A stretch of DNA of 51,534 bases from Enterococcus raffinosus (GTDB lineage Bacteria > Bacillota > Bacilli > Lactobacillales > Enterococcaceae). Shown one piece after another: positions 33,511 through 41,814 of the stretch; position 1 is the first letter of the stretch, and each line of letters opens with the position of its first letter. Both the position numbers and the translations under genes were made by a program. The notes under the pieces were generated by a model. The model saw only the letters and a list, made by a program, of their open reading frames with translations, searched no databases and was not told the DNA's origin. The stretch spans positions 1 to 51,534 of the forward strand of contig NZ_JAHLOS010000034.1 of the NCBI RefSeq assembly GCF_018917525.1. The letters are read 5' to 3'.

Positions 33511-34410
33511 ATGTTAGAGGTTAAGAATTTGAGTAAAAGTTTTGGATCGTATAAGGCTTTAGATAATATGAGCTTTACGATTGAAGATGGGAAAATTTTG
33601 GGGTTGATTGGACAAAATGGTGCGGGAAAAACGACTACATTTCGTTTGATCTTGGACTTCTTAACAAAAGATTCGGGCAGTGTTTTGTGGAATGGACACA
33701 CATTGTCGGGAAAAGACTATAATACAATTGGTTATTTACCAGAGGAAAGAGGACTATATCCTAAGGTAACGATTGAAAATCAATTGCTTTTCTTTGCTTC
33801 ATTGAGAGGGAAAAGTAAACAAGAGATTTCACCAAAAATTGATGAATGGATGGATAAATTCCAAGTTAAGGGTAAGAAGACCGATAAGGTAAAATCGCTT
33901 TCTAAAGGAAATCAGCAAAAAGTTCAATTGATTTCTACCTTGATTCACGAGCCGAAATTAGTAATTTTAGATGAACCTTTCAGCGGCTTAGATCCGGTCA
34001 ATGCGGAATTATTAAAAAATGGCATTATTGAATTAAAGGAAAAGGGATCGTGTGTTATTTTCTCTAGTCATAATATGGATAATGTTGAAAAAATCTGTGA
34101 TCACTTGATTATGTTACGAAATGGTGAAACAGTTTTAAATGGCAAGGTGCATGAGATTCGCGAATCATTTGGACGAAGCAAATTGTATCTAGAATCTCAT
34201 CTGACCAAAGAAGAATTAGAAGCCTTTGCAGGAGTTCATACAGTGATTCAAAAAGAAGACGGCAGTTTTGATATTACATTGGAAGATCCGGCGGCAGGAC
34301 AAGAAATATTTGATGAAGCGACAAAAGCTGGATACATTCCTATGTTTAATCAACAACCACCAACACTAGAAGAAATTTTCAAATGGAAAGCAGGTGCTGT
34401 AAATGATTAA
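33511..34410 (+). CDS. ABC transporter ATP-binding protein (NatA-like)
   Basis: The 299-residue ATPase has Walker A GQNGAGKTT (about 38-46) and a Q-loop followed by GYLPEERGLYPKVT. The signature is LSKGNQQKVQLISTLIHEP, Walker B LVILDEPFSGLDPVN and switch His FSSHNMD. The C-terminal part (about 215-299) is the extension typical of the NatA (sodium exporter) and other ABC-2 groups. I chose ATG 33511 with AAAAGGAGTGAG upstream; the longer frame from 33472 has no site. It overlaps the permease gene by 8 nt. Confidence 0.93.
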   Translation: MLEVKNLSKSFGSYKALDNMSFTIEDGKILGLIGQNGAGKTTTFRLILDFLTKDSGSVLWNGHTLSGKDYNTIGYLPEERGLYPKVTIENQLLFFASLRGKSKQEISPKIDEWMDKFQVKGKKTDKVKSLSKGNQQKVQLISTLIHEPKLVILDEPFSGLDPVNAELLKNGIIELKEKGSCVIFSSHNMDNVEKICDHLIMLRNGETVLNGKVHEIRESFGRSKLYLESHLTKEELEAFAGVHTVIQKEDGSFDITLEDPAAGQEIFDEATKAGYIPMFNQQPPTLEEIFKWKAGAVND

Positions 34411-35662
34411 AATGGGTATTATTATCAAAGATGTCTATAAAAAGAACGTAAAATCGACGGCTTTTCTCATTATGATCCTAGCACCATTTCTACTTATGGG
34501 AATTTTCTATTTGTCACAATATTTCTTCGGTGATGCAAATGACATCAATAAAATCGGAATCGTAAGTGATCAACCTGCGATAGCAGAACAATTGGCTAAA
34601 ACTAAAAATGATGATTACAAATTCAAAGTAATTACCAGTGACAAAAAGGCTCAAGCACAATTAGAGGATAAAAAAATCGATGCCTATCTTGATTTGAAAA
34701 TGGGCAGCGATCAAGTTTCTGGAAAACTTTATAGCAAAACATCTTTGGGAACCTCAACTGAAATGCAGTTACAACAAATTTTAAGCTCGATGCAGGCAAA
34801 TATTCGTGCTAGTCAATTAAATCTGACTACAGCACAGGTTCAAAAAGTGATGGAGCCAGCAAAGTTTGAATCAACAAAAGTGATTTTTGAGAACGGCAAG
34901 ATGAAAAATGATGGTGGGGACTCGGGAACACAGTTTATCTTGAGCTTCTTGACGACGATCATTATGTTTGTGTTTATTGTCAGCTATTCATCCATCATCG
35001 CTCAAGAAATTGCTTCTGAAAAAGGCACGCGAATTATGGAAGTCTTACTTTCCAGCATGAAGGCTAAAACGCACTATTATGGAAAACTGTTAGGTGTATT
35101 ATTAGTAGCCTTAACTCAATTATTGATCTACGGTGTTGCTATTGTACTAGGATATAGACAGTTCAAAGATATGGACATGGTAAAGGATCTGCTTAGTAAT
35201 GTATCGATTAAGGCCTTATTAGGCAGCGGAGCCTTTGTCATTATAACCTTCATGTTGGTGGGGCTATTCTTGTACGCAGTATTATCAGCGTTATGTGGTT
35301 CTTTAGTAAGCAAGCCAGAAGACACGGCGAAAGCGATCCAACCTGTAACCTATTTATCGATGATTGGCTATATGTTGAGTTTGATTTTAGGAACTTCTGA
35401 TCCAACCAATGTGATAATCAAAGTCACATCTTATATTCCTTTCTTGTCGTCTTACAGTATGCCCTTACGACTTGCCTCTGGAACAGTCGCACTTTCTAGT
35501 GCTTTTGTATCCTTAGCAATCTTAGTTTTATTCACGATTCTCTTAACACTTTTCTCAGCTCAATTGTACAAATCAAATGTATTAGTGTACAGCGAAGGTG
35601 GAACATGGAGTGCTTTAAAACAATCAATTTCTATCATGCAAAATGATCGGAAAAAGAAATAA
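34403..35662 (+). CDS. ABC-2 permease (NatB-like)
   Basis: The 419-residue membrane protein has an N-terminal helix (about 17-40) and a large extracellular domain (about 41-180; mostly polar, AQLEDKKIDAYLDLKMGS). Five to six helices follow (about 182-210, 230-250, 270-300, 310-335, 345-375 and 375-395). SSIIAQEIASEKGTRIMEVLLSSMKAKTHYYGK is the family-typical cytoplasmic motif. With the ATPase it forms a Na+-export or drug-export type pump (NatAB), but the substrate is inferred from family only. Confidence 0.9.
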   Translation: MIKMGIIIKDVYKKNVKSTAFLIMILAPFLLMGIFYLSQYFFGDANDINKIGIVSDQPAIAEQLAKTKNDDYKFKVITSDKKAQAQLEDKKIDAYLDLKMGSDQVSGKLYSKTSLGTSTEMQLQQILSSMQANIRASQLNLTTAQVQKVMEPAKFESTKVIFENGKMKNDGGDSGTQFILSFLTTIIMFVFIVSYSSIIAQEIASEKGTRIMEVLLSSMKAKTHYYGKLLGVLLVALTQLLIYGVAIVLGYRQFKDMDMVKDLLSNVSIKALLGSGAFVIITFMLVGLFLYAVLSALCGSLVSKPEDTAKAIQPVTYLSMIGYMLSLILGTSDPTNVIIKVTSYIPFLSSYSMPLRLASGTVALSSAFVSLAILVLFTILLTLFSAQLYKSNVLVYSEGGTWSALKQSISIMQNDRKKK

Positions 35663-35756
35663 CCTATTCAGTTGACCGTTGAAACAAAATCTCCGACAAT
35701 ATAGTTGTACTACAAATCGTAAAACTCATTTTTAATACGATTAAGGAGGAAGTTTG

Positions 35757-36572
35757 ATGGACAAAACGAAACAGTTGGCAAATGGGATTGAGATGCCAAG
35801 ACTTGGTCTAGGTGTATGGCGAGTGGAGGACAATGACGCGACGAATTCTGTAAAGTGGGCAATCGAAAACGGCTATCAATTAATTGATACGGCAGCGGTA
35901 TACAAAAATGAGCAAGGCGTTGGTGAAGGGATTCGACAATCAAACATCAAACGGGAAGATTTATTTATTACCACAAAACTTTGGAATGCCGATCAGGGTT
36001 ATGAATCTGCTCATCAAGCTTTTAATGATAGTTTAGAACGTTTAGGTTTAGACTATGTAGATCTTTATTTGATTCATTGGCCTGTAGAAGGCAAGTTTAA
36101 TGATTCATGGAAAGCGATGGAAGAAATTTATGAAAGTGGTCGAGCAAAAGCGATTGGCGTGTCAAACTTTCATCAGCATCACATCGAAGAACTTATGGTA
36201 ACAGCAAAGATCAAACCCATGGTCGATCAAATCGAATTGCATCCGACTTTAACGCAAGTGGAGTTACGTGAATTTTTGGCGAAAGAAGGTATCGCTGTTG
36301 AAGCATGGTCTCCTCTTGGACAAGGGAAGATTTTGCATAATCCAACGCTTGTTGAAATTGCCGAAAAACATAATAAATCTGCTGCTCAAGTGATTATTCG
36401 CTGGCATTTACAAAGTGATATTATTGTGATTCCAAAATCTGTTCATGAAAATCGTATCAAAGAAAATTTCGATGTGTTTAATTTTGAACTGAACGATGAG
36501 GAAATGGAACGAATTAACGCGCTGAATATTAATGAGCGATTAGGAGCAGACCCAGATAATTTTGATTTTTAA
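35757..36572 (+). CDS. Aldo/keto reductase
   Basis: A 271-residue NADPH-dependent reductase of the AKR5-like group. The catalytic tetrad is in place: Asp44 and Tyr49 (LIDTAAVYKNE), Lys (TTKLWN, about 75) and His (LIHWP, about 107). VSNFHQHHIEELM and the C-terminal VIPKSVHENRIKENFDVF form the cofactor site. The start is ATG 35757 with AAGGAGGA six nt upstream. It is probably a general aldehyde or 2,5-diketo-gluconate-type reductase. Confidence 0.93.
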   Translation: MDKTKQLANGIEMPRLGLGVWRVEDNDATNSVKWAIENGYQLIDTAAVYKNEQGVGEGIRQSNIKREDLFITTKLWNADQGYESAHQAFNDSLERLGLDYVDLYLIHWPVEGKFNDSWKAMEEIYESGRAKAIGVSNFHQHHIEELMVTAKIKPMVDQIELHPTLTQVELREFLAKEGIAVEAWSPLGQGKILHNPTLVEIAEKHNKSAAQVIIRWHLQSDIIVIPKSVHENRIKENFDVFNFELNDEEMERINALNINERLGADPDNFDF

Positions 36573-36602
36573 ATTGAATAACGGTTTTTACTTGTTATGC
36601 CA

Positions 36603-36646
36603 AAAACATGAGCGGACATTTCTACGTCTGTTCATGTTTTTTTTTA
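36603..36646 (+). terminator. Terminator of the aldo/keto reductase
   Basis: AAACATGAGCGGAC and GTCTGTTCATGTTT pair (two G-T) around an 8-nt loop and are followed by a run of T. Confidence 0.9.
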
Positions 36647-36770
36647 GAATTTTAAAAATATGATGTAGTTCGCGAGTTTGTTTTTCAAACAAAAAAATAG
36701 AATTATTTTTGTCAGAATAGTATTTCGTTAAAACATTTATGATAAAATAGCAAGAAAAAGGAGGGTTTTG

Positions 36771-38219
36771 ATGGAAGAATTTTTAGTAAAAATTAATTCT
36801 TTGATTTGGGGAGCTCCGATGATCATCTTAATTCTAGGAATCGGCATTATTTTAACTGTTGGTTGCCGGATGATCCAAATTCGTCGTTTACCTTTGGCGC
36901 TGAAGTATATGGTGAAAAATGAAGAGGGCGGTCAAGGGGATGTCACTAGTTTTCAGGCGTTATGTACGGCATTATCGGCAACGATCGGTACGGGTAATAT
37001 CGTCGGCGTTGCTACTGCAATTGTTGCTGGGGGGCCGGGAGCATTATTTTGGCTAGAGCTCGCGGGATTATTGGGAATGGCTACGAAATACGCAGAAGGA
37101 CTATTAGCGGTAAAGTATCGTACATTTGATGATCATGGAAAAGCGTTAGGTGGACCGTTCTATTATATTGAAAACGGATTGGGACCTAAGTGGAAATGGC
37201 TAGCTAAAATGTTTGCCTTTTTCGGAGCAATTGCCGGTTTGATCGGAATTGGTACTATCGCTCAGATTAATGGTATCACTTCTGCAGCAGAAACCTTCTT
37301 TGATCCAGAAAAATTAAATACGCTTACGCTTTTTGGTAATGAATATTCTTGGGCAGTCATTATTACGGGTATTGTAGTAACAATCTTAGTCGCTATTGTT
37401 TTAGTAGGAGGCGTTCAAAGAATTGCCCGTGTATCTGAAATTATCGTTCCATTGATGATCGTGATCTATGTAGGACTTTGTCTGTTTATGGTTATTTTAA
37501 ATATTACAAAATTACCTGGTGTTATTATCGAAATTTTCCAAAGTGCTTTTGGCTTACGTGCTGTTTCAGGTGGTGCATTAGGTGCGATGATGATAGCGAT
37601 GCAAAAAGGGATCGCACGAGGAATCTTTTCAAATGAATCAGGTCTAGGAAGTGCGCCTATTGCTGCAGCTGCTGCTCAGTCAAAAGAGCCAGTACGTCAA
37701 GGATTAGTTTCAATGACTGGGACCTTTATTGATACGATTGTTGTCTGCAATATGACCGGTATGGCGATCATTTTAACTGGAGCATGGAAAACTGGATTAG
37801 ATGGTTCTGCAGTAACGATTTATGCGTTTGCGGAGGCATTGCCACTTACCCAAACGGTGGCATCTCTTTTATTGATGATCTGTTTAGCATTTTTTGCTTT
37901 TACAACTATTTTAGGATGGAATTATTATTCGGAACGTTGTCTAAGTTACTTAACGGGCGGAAATACCAAGTTTTCAGCGATATTCCGTTGGGTTTATATC
38001 TTTGCTGTTTTCATTGGCCCTTATTTAACCGTTTCAGCTGTGTGGACGATTGCTGATATTTTTAATGGATTAATGGCCTTTCCAAATATTGTTGCTTTGA
38101 TTTTGTTGAGTCCAGTTGTATTTAAAGAAACCAAATCTTATTTTGCTCGATTATCTGCAGGCGAAGTAAAGGAGTTTTCATCCGTATCATTAACGGATGC
38201 TTCACTTGATGATGACTAA
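36771..38219 (+). CDS. Alanine/glycine:sodium symporter (AGCS family)
   Basis: The 482-residue integral membrane protein brings in alanine or glycine with sodium. Family features are CTALSATIGTGNIVGVATAIVAGGPGALFW (about 62-91), the next conserved GMATKYAEGLLAVKYR and GGPFYYIENGLG. IARGIFSNESGLGSAPIAAAAAQ (about 285-307) is the AGCS signature near the sodium site. I chose ATG at 36771 after AAGGAGGG rather than the TTG at 36768. It is single and ended by a bidirectional hairpin. The sodium link suits a cell whose V-ATPase pumps sodium. Confidence 0.95.
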   Translation: MEEFLVKINSLIWGAPMIILILGIGIILTVGCRMIQIRRLPLALKYMVKNEEGGQGDVTSFQALCTALSATIGTGNIVGVATAIVAGGPGALFWLELAGLLGMATKYAEGLLAVKYRTFDDHGKALGGPFYYIENGLGPKWKWLAKMFAFFGAIAGLIGIGTIAQINGITSAAETFFDPEKLNTLTLFGNEYSWAVIITGIVVTILVAIVLVGGVQRIARVSEIIVPLMIVIYVGLCLFMVILNITKLPGVIIEIFQSAFGLRAVSGGALGAMMIAMQKGIARGIFSNESGLGSAPIAAAAAQSKEPVRQGLVSMTGTFIDTIVVCNMTGMAIILTGAWKTGLDGSAVTIYAFAEALPLTQTVASLLLMICLAFFAFTTILGWNYYSERCLSYLTGGNTKFSAIFRWVYIFAVFIGPYLTVSAVWTIADIFNGLMAFPNIVALILLSPVVFKETKSYFARLSAGEVKEFSSVSLTDASLDDD

Positions 38220-38236
38220 ATTCTAAAAAAATAAAG

Positions 38237-38274
38237 AAGCTGTGGCAAAATTATTGATTTGCCACAGCTTTTCT
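38237..38274. terminator. Bidirectional terminator
   Basis: Thirteen-bp arms AAGCTGTGGCAAA and TTTGCCACAGCTT enclose an 8-nt loop and are flanked by TTTT and AAAA. It separates the symporter from the minus-strand MacB-like permease. Confidence 0.93.
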
Positions 38275-38276
38275 CG

Positions 38277-39548
38277 TTATTCGTAACGTAACGCATTGAT
38301 TGGATCTAACCGAGCCGCTCGATTGGCAGGGAAAGTTCCAGCTAAAAATGCAATCAGCATAATTATTAATAGGATGATCAACATGGATGGCCAAGAAAAC
38401 TGCAATAAGGTTAGTCCCGTTAGGCCATCTAAAAATGAAGTTGTAGCAAAATCATTTAAAAAATGTCCAGCTGCAACAGCACCAGCAATTCCTGTAACGC
38501 CACCCCAGAAGCCAATCAGTAAGGCTTCAATACTGAAGGTTAAAAAGACTTTGAAGCGTCCCATTCCCATAGCCTTCATCAAACCGATCTCTCGTGTACG
38601 ATCTTGAACAGACATGTATAGTGTATTGATAATTCCAAAACTTGCAGCTAATAATGCAATCGCCCCAAACAGAGTGAGTACACCTGTGATCGCGTTAATA
38701 ACTTGTCGAATCATCCCAATCTCATCTTCAACAGTCATAGCAGTGAACCCTTTTTTGGTTAGACGTTTCTTTAGCTGTTCGATTTGTTTCTTCGATAAAT
38801 TTTTATCCATGGTAGCAAAAAGGGTCCCATACTTATTTTTCATATTTTCTGGCATTCCTTTTTCGTTTACACTGACAATTTTGTCTGATAAGGCTTTACT
38901 CATAATCGACTGACCTTGTTGGATCAAACTAACATTTCGAACACCGACGATAGTCGCATTAAGAATTTCTTGTTCGCCTGTAGCTTGACTGCTGACCGCA
39001 ATTTTTAAATTCTGATTGAGCGCGTCCTTGGCTGTTTTAAAACCTAAAGATTTCATATATTCAGGAGCAATATTGATTTCATACCTATCACCAGTACTGT
39101 TCACTTCACGACCAGCCTCTAAATCAATAGAAATATCACTGACACTTACCGCCGATAAAAGATATTTTTCTCCATCATTTCGTTGAATGTAGTCGGTTGA
39201 CAGAAAATGAAAAGGCTCAACTTTTTTAATTCCTTTTGTTGCTTTAATTTTCTCCAAATCCTTTGTTGTTAAATAGTCGGCATCCGCTCCAGAAGCCTTA
39301 TCAGGATCGTATTTTTGCGTTTCATTGTCAGTAGACCCCATTTGAGATTCAGGAAAGACCATCAGTTGATCTTCACCGCCAACGCCATTAATTTGTCGAT
39401 CAATATAATCATTGACTCCGTTATTGACTCCAGTTGTTAAAGAGATTGTGAAAGCTCCGATAAAAATCGCGATTACCGTTAAAATAGTTCGGCCTTTATT
39501 GCGCCATAAGTTCGAGCTTGCAGATTTGATAATGTCAAAAAGTTTCAT
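38277..39548 (-). CDS. MacB-like ABC permease
   Basis: The 423-residue protein has an N-terminal helix (about 18-40), a large extracellular MacB-type periplasmic core domain (about 41-285) and three C-terminal helices (about 290-310, 340-370 and 380-405) ending in the FtsX domain. SSNLWRNKGRTILTVIAIFIGAFTISLTTG and REIGLMKAMGMGRFKVFLTFSIEALLIG are typical. I chose ATG 39548 with GGAGGGTG upstream; a longer frame from 39575 lacks a site. It follows the ATPase by 1 nt. It likely exports or senses a peptide or macrolide-type substrate. Confidence 0.92.
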   Translation of the reverse strand: MKLFDIIKSASSNLWRNKGRTILTVIAIFIGAFTISLTTGVNNGVNDYIDRQINGVGGEDQLMVFPESQMGSTDNETQKYDPDKASGADADYLTTKDLEKIKATKGIKKVEPFHFLSTDYIQRNDGEKYLLSAVSVSDISIDLEAGREVNSTGDRYEINIAPEYMKSLGFKTAKDALNQNLKIAVSSQATGEQEILNATIVGVRNVSLIQQGQSIMSKALSDKIVSVNEKGMPENMKNKYGTLFATMDKNLSKKQIEQLKKRLTKKGFTAMTVEDEIGMIRQVINAITGVLTLFGAIALLAASFGIINTLYMSVQDRTREIGLMKAMGMGRFKVFLTFSIEALLIGFWGGVTGIAGAVAAGHFLNDFATTSFLDGLTGLTLLQFSWPSMLIILLIIMLIAFLAGTFPANRAARLDPINALRYE

Positions 39549-39549
39549 G

Positions 39550-40227
39550 TTAGGCACCCTCCAATAATTGACCATCTTTAATATGAATTTGTCGATCGCA
39601 TCGATCTGCTAATTCTGGGTCATGGGTTACGATAATTAAGGTGATGCCTTTTTGTTGATTTAAATCAAAAAGCAATTTCTCGATTTTTTCACCAGTGGCT
39701 GTATCCAGATTTCCAGTTGGTTCGTCGGCAAAAATGATTTCTGGTTGATTAACGATCGCACGAGCAATACATACACGCTGTTTTTGACCACCTGACAAAT
39801 CATTCGCTTTATTGTTCGCTTTATCACTCAATTCGACAGCTTCTAAAGCGTCTATTGCCATCTGTTTTCTTTTTCGGCTCGGGATTCCGGCAATTTTTAA
39901 TGGCAATAAAACATTCGATAAAACCGTGTCCTTAGGATTTATAAAAAATTGTTGGAAGACAAAACCAAATGTTTCATTCCGCATTTTATTTAGCGAACTA
40001 TTTTTTATTTGGCGTGTATCTTGATTCAGTAAAGAAATTTTACCTGAACTTGGTCGATCCAGTAACGCTAATATATGCATTAAAGTTGATTTCCCTGATC
40101 CACTTTTACCAATAATTGCGACAGATTCTCCTTTTTTTATCGCGAAATTAACCCCTTTTAATGCTTCAAAAGCCGCTTGGCCAGAACCATAAACTTTTTT
40201 CACATTAGTTACTTCAATTGCATTCAT
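39550..40227 (-). CDS. ABC transporter ATP-binding protein (MacB type)
   Basis: The 225-residue ATPase has Walker A GKSGSGKST (38-46), Q-loop FGFVFQQFFINP, signature DLSGGQKQRVCIARAI, Walker [14 protein letters not shown] and switch His IVTHDPELA. The start ATG 40227 has AAGGAGGAAAA upstream. It pairs with the permease downstream. A Fur/PerR-like box at 40306-40324 lies upstream near the expected promoter. Confidence 0.95.
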   Translation of the reverse strand: MNAIEVTNVKKVYGSGQAAFEALKGVNFAIKKGESVAIIGKSGSGKSTLMHILALLDRPSSGKISLLNQDTRQIKNSSLNKMRNETFGFVFQQFFINPKDTVLSNVLLPLKIAGIPSRKRKQMAIDALEAVELSDKANNKANDLSGGQKQRVCIARAIVNQPEIIFADEPTGNLDTATGEKIEKLLFDLNQQKGITLIIVTHDPELADRCDRQIHIKDGQLLEGA

Positions 40228-40305
40228 TATTTTCCTCCTTTTAGCTAAAAGCTATGGATTGATTCTCCCATAAGTCGAAAATAATAAAATGGTACTAAAG
40301 TAGTA

Positions 40306-40324
40306 TTTTAATGATTATCATGAA
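40306..40324. promoter_or_regulatory. Candidate Fur/PerR box
   Basis: TTTTAAT-G-ATTATCA (40306-40320), followed by TGAA, fits the 7-1-7 pattern. It matches TGATAAT-N-ATTATCA (Fur) in 12 of 14 bases and TTATAAT-N-ATTATAA (PerR) in 12 of 14, so the two cannot be told apart. It lies about 80-100 nt upstream of the MacB-like ATPase start, where its promoter should be. Confidence 0.45.
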
Positions 40325-40351
40325 AAAAATTGAATTTAAATGCGAATTTAT

Positions 40352-40387
40352 TGCTAGGTAAATGTTAATCGTAATATTTGCCTAGCA
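40352..40387. repeat. 16-bp inverted repeat
   Basis: TGCTAGGTAAATGTTA and TAATATTTGCCTAGCA with loop ATCG would form a 16-bp hairpin in a plus-strand RNA (two G-U pairs) and a less stable one on the minus strand. No T-run follows on either side. It lies between the terminator at 40420-40446 and the Fur/PerR-like box, and it is not explained by a known gene. Confidence 0.5.
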
Positions 40388-40419
40388 AAGTTTCTGTACG
40401 ACTTCAAGTTAGAAAGTAT

Positions 40420-40446
40420 AAAAAAGAGTAAATCATTGACTTACTC
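40420..40446 (-). terminator. Terminator spanning the amidotransferase stop codon
   Basis: On the minus strand GAGTAA / TTTACTC (arms at 40446-40441 and 40432-40426) are followed by TTTTTT. The first arm contains the TAA stop of the gene at 40441-41166. Confidence 0.7.
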
Positions 40447-41166
40447 AAAGTCTTGAACAAAGAAATCAAACAACGCTTGTTCTTGGGGATTATTTTGACG
40501 TGTTAGTTCTGGATGCCATTGAACACCAATTATTTTTGTGTTTCGTTCACGACTTTCGACTGCTTCGATGATACCGTCGGTTGACCAAGCAATTGGAACA
40601 AGACTTTCAGCTAGCTCTTTAATAGCTTGATGATGGTATGAATTGACCTGTGCACGTTCACCAAATAGGGGGGCCAATGCAGAATCTCCTTTGACAGTAA
40701 TAGAATGCAGGCCGAAATCGGGGACAGTGGGGAACATATCATGTTTTACTTTCCAATCATCATATTGGGATAAATCTTGATATAGCGTCCCGCCTAATGT
40801 GACATTTAGAAGCTGAGTGCCGCGACAAACAGTAAAAATTGGTTTATCTTGTTTGATCGCTTCTTTGATCAAAGCCATCTCGAATGAGTCGCGATCAATG
40901 CTTGTAGGTCCTAGCTTCGGATGTGGTTCTTCCCCATATAGAAAAGGAGTGACATCCTGTCCGCCAGCTAATAATAGCTTATCAATCGTTGCAACATAAT
41001 CACTAGCCAGCTCAGGATCGCTGATAGGTAATAAAACGGGAATGCCACCCGCTTGATGTACACCGTTAATAAAGCCTTGGGGACTATAAGTAAATTGTTG
41101 ATCAAAAAAATCTTGATTATTTTGATAATGTTGATTCGCTGCGATGCCTATAATATTTTTTTTCAT
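40441..41166 (-). CDS. Gamma-glutamyl-GABA hydrolase-like class I glutamine amidotransferase (PuuD family)
   Basis: The 241-residue enzyme belongs to peptidase C26. It has the nucleophile Cys114 in FTVCRGTQLLNV, oxyanion residues KLLLAGGQDV (about 63-72) and the His-Glu pair in IIGVQWHPEL. It most likely cleaves a gamma-glutamyl amide such as gamma-glutamyl-GABA, but the substrate is inferred. I chose ATG 41166 with AAGGAGTG upstream; TTG at 41172 is in frame but too close to the site. A hairpin with a T-run follows on the same strand. Confidence 0.88.
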   Translation of the reverse strand: MKKNIIGIAANQHYQNNQDFFDQQFTYSPQGFINGVHQAGGIPVLLPISDPELASDYVATIDKLLLAGGQDVTPFLYGEEPHPKLGPTSIDRDSFEMALIKEAIKQDKPIFTVCRGTQLLNVTLGGTLYQDLSQYDDWKVKHDMFPTVPDFGLHSITVKGDSALAPLFGERAQVNSYHHQAIKELAESLVPIAWSTDGIIEAVESRERNTKIIGVQWHPELTRQNNPQEQALFDFFVQDFE

Positions 41167-41360
41167 AATCAATCACTCCTTCTATCTTTTGATACCATAG
41201 CCAAAACTTAAAAAGCAAGTAATTCGATCTTAAAATTTTCTTTGCATTTGTTGTAATAAAAAAAACTGCTATAAATATGAAAATAAAGTAATGTGTCGTT
41301 CAAAGCCTTTAGGAAATTTTTGTCTTTTTTTTGAAAAATAGTTACGAAAACACCTTTTTT

Positions 41361-41369
41361 TGATATACT
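41361..41369 (+). promoter_or_regulatory. Extended -10 promoter of the V-ATPase operon
   Basis: TG-A-TATACT (41361-41369) is a strong extended -10. The sequence about 17 nt upstream (41341-41346, GTTACG) is a weak -35. Transcription would start near 41376, leaving a leader of about 115 nt before ntpF. Confidence 0.7.
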
Positions 41370-41375
41370 GTAGTC

Positions 41376-41490
41376 ATTGAATAAATACAAAAAGGTTGGG
41401 CGTAAGCTTCAAGGATCGTGTTCTTCAAGGGGTGAGAAGAATAACCTTGAGAGTTTTGCGTTCTTTTTTTGTATGTAAAGGAGGGTTTGT
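41376..41490 (+). ncRNA. Structured 5' leader of the V-ATPase operon; candidate Na+-I (DUF1646) riboswitch
   Basis: The leader has a 9-bp closing stem (ATACAAAAA at 41385-41393 with TTTTTGTAT at 41466-41474). Inside is a hairpin TTCTTC (41421-41426)/GAAGAA (41436-41441). The direct repeat CTTCAAGG (41407-41414 and 41423-41430) has both copies complementary to the single CCTTG at 41445-41449, so two folds exclude each other. GGCGTAAGC is a GNRA-type mini-hairpin, and a T-rich run (41464-41470) precedes the ribosome site. Sodium riboswitches of the Na+-I class are known before sodium-ATPase genes. The match to that class is from general layout, not from an alignment. Confidence 0.5.
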
Positions 41491-41814
41491 GTGTTAGAAG
41501 CTTTAGAAAAAATAAAATCTGCTGAAGAACAAAATGAAAGAAAAAAAGAGCAATTACTGGCAGAGCTGACAGCTTATGAAGCGAGTAAAAAACAAATGCT
41601 ACAAGAAAAGCAGGAAGAACTAAGAACTAATTTTTCAAATGCTTTGTCAGAAAGAGAGCAAAATTTAGCTCAAGACTTAGCAGCGGAAGAGCAAATTTTA
41701 TCCCGAAGTGCTGAAGAGGCTATTAAGTTGATGGAAGAAAACTATAGTTCAAGGAAAGAACAGACGATTCAAAAAATTATTGAAAGGGTGATCTCGGAAT
41801 ATGGCAGTCAGTAA
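41491..41814 (+). CDS. ntpF: V-type sodium ATPase subunit NtpF (stalk subunit)
   Basis: The 107-residue protein is almost wholly charged helix (EKIKSAEEQNERKKEQLLAELTAYEASKKQMLQEKQEELR), the peripheral-stalk subunit that pairs with NtpE. It is the first gene of the operon, as in E. hirae. The start is GTG at 41491 with AAGGAGGG at 41478-41485. Its last 14 nt overlap ntpI, which suggests coupled translation. Confidence 0.9.
   Translation: MLEALEKIKSAEEQNERKKEQLLAELTAYEASKKQMLQEKQEELRTNFSNALSEREQNLAQDLAAEEQILSRSAEEAIKLMEENYSSRKEQTIQKIIERVISEYGSQ

Noticed and set aside
41208-41390. Minus-strand 60-residue frame before the V-ATPase operon
   Set aside because: It covers the operon's own promoter, has no ribosome site and has AT-rich low-complexity codons.
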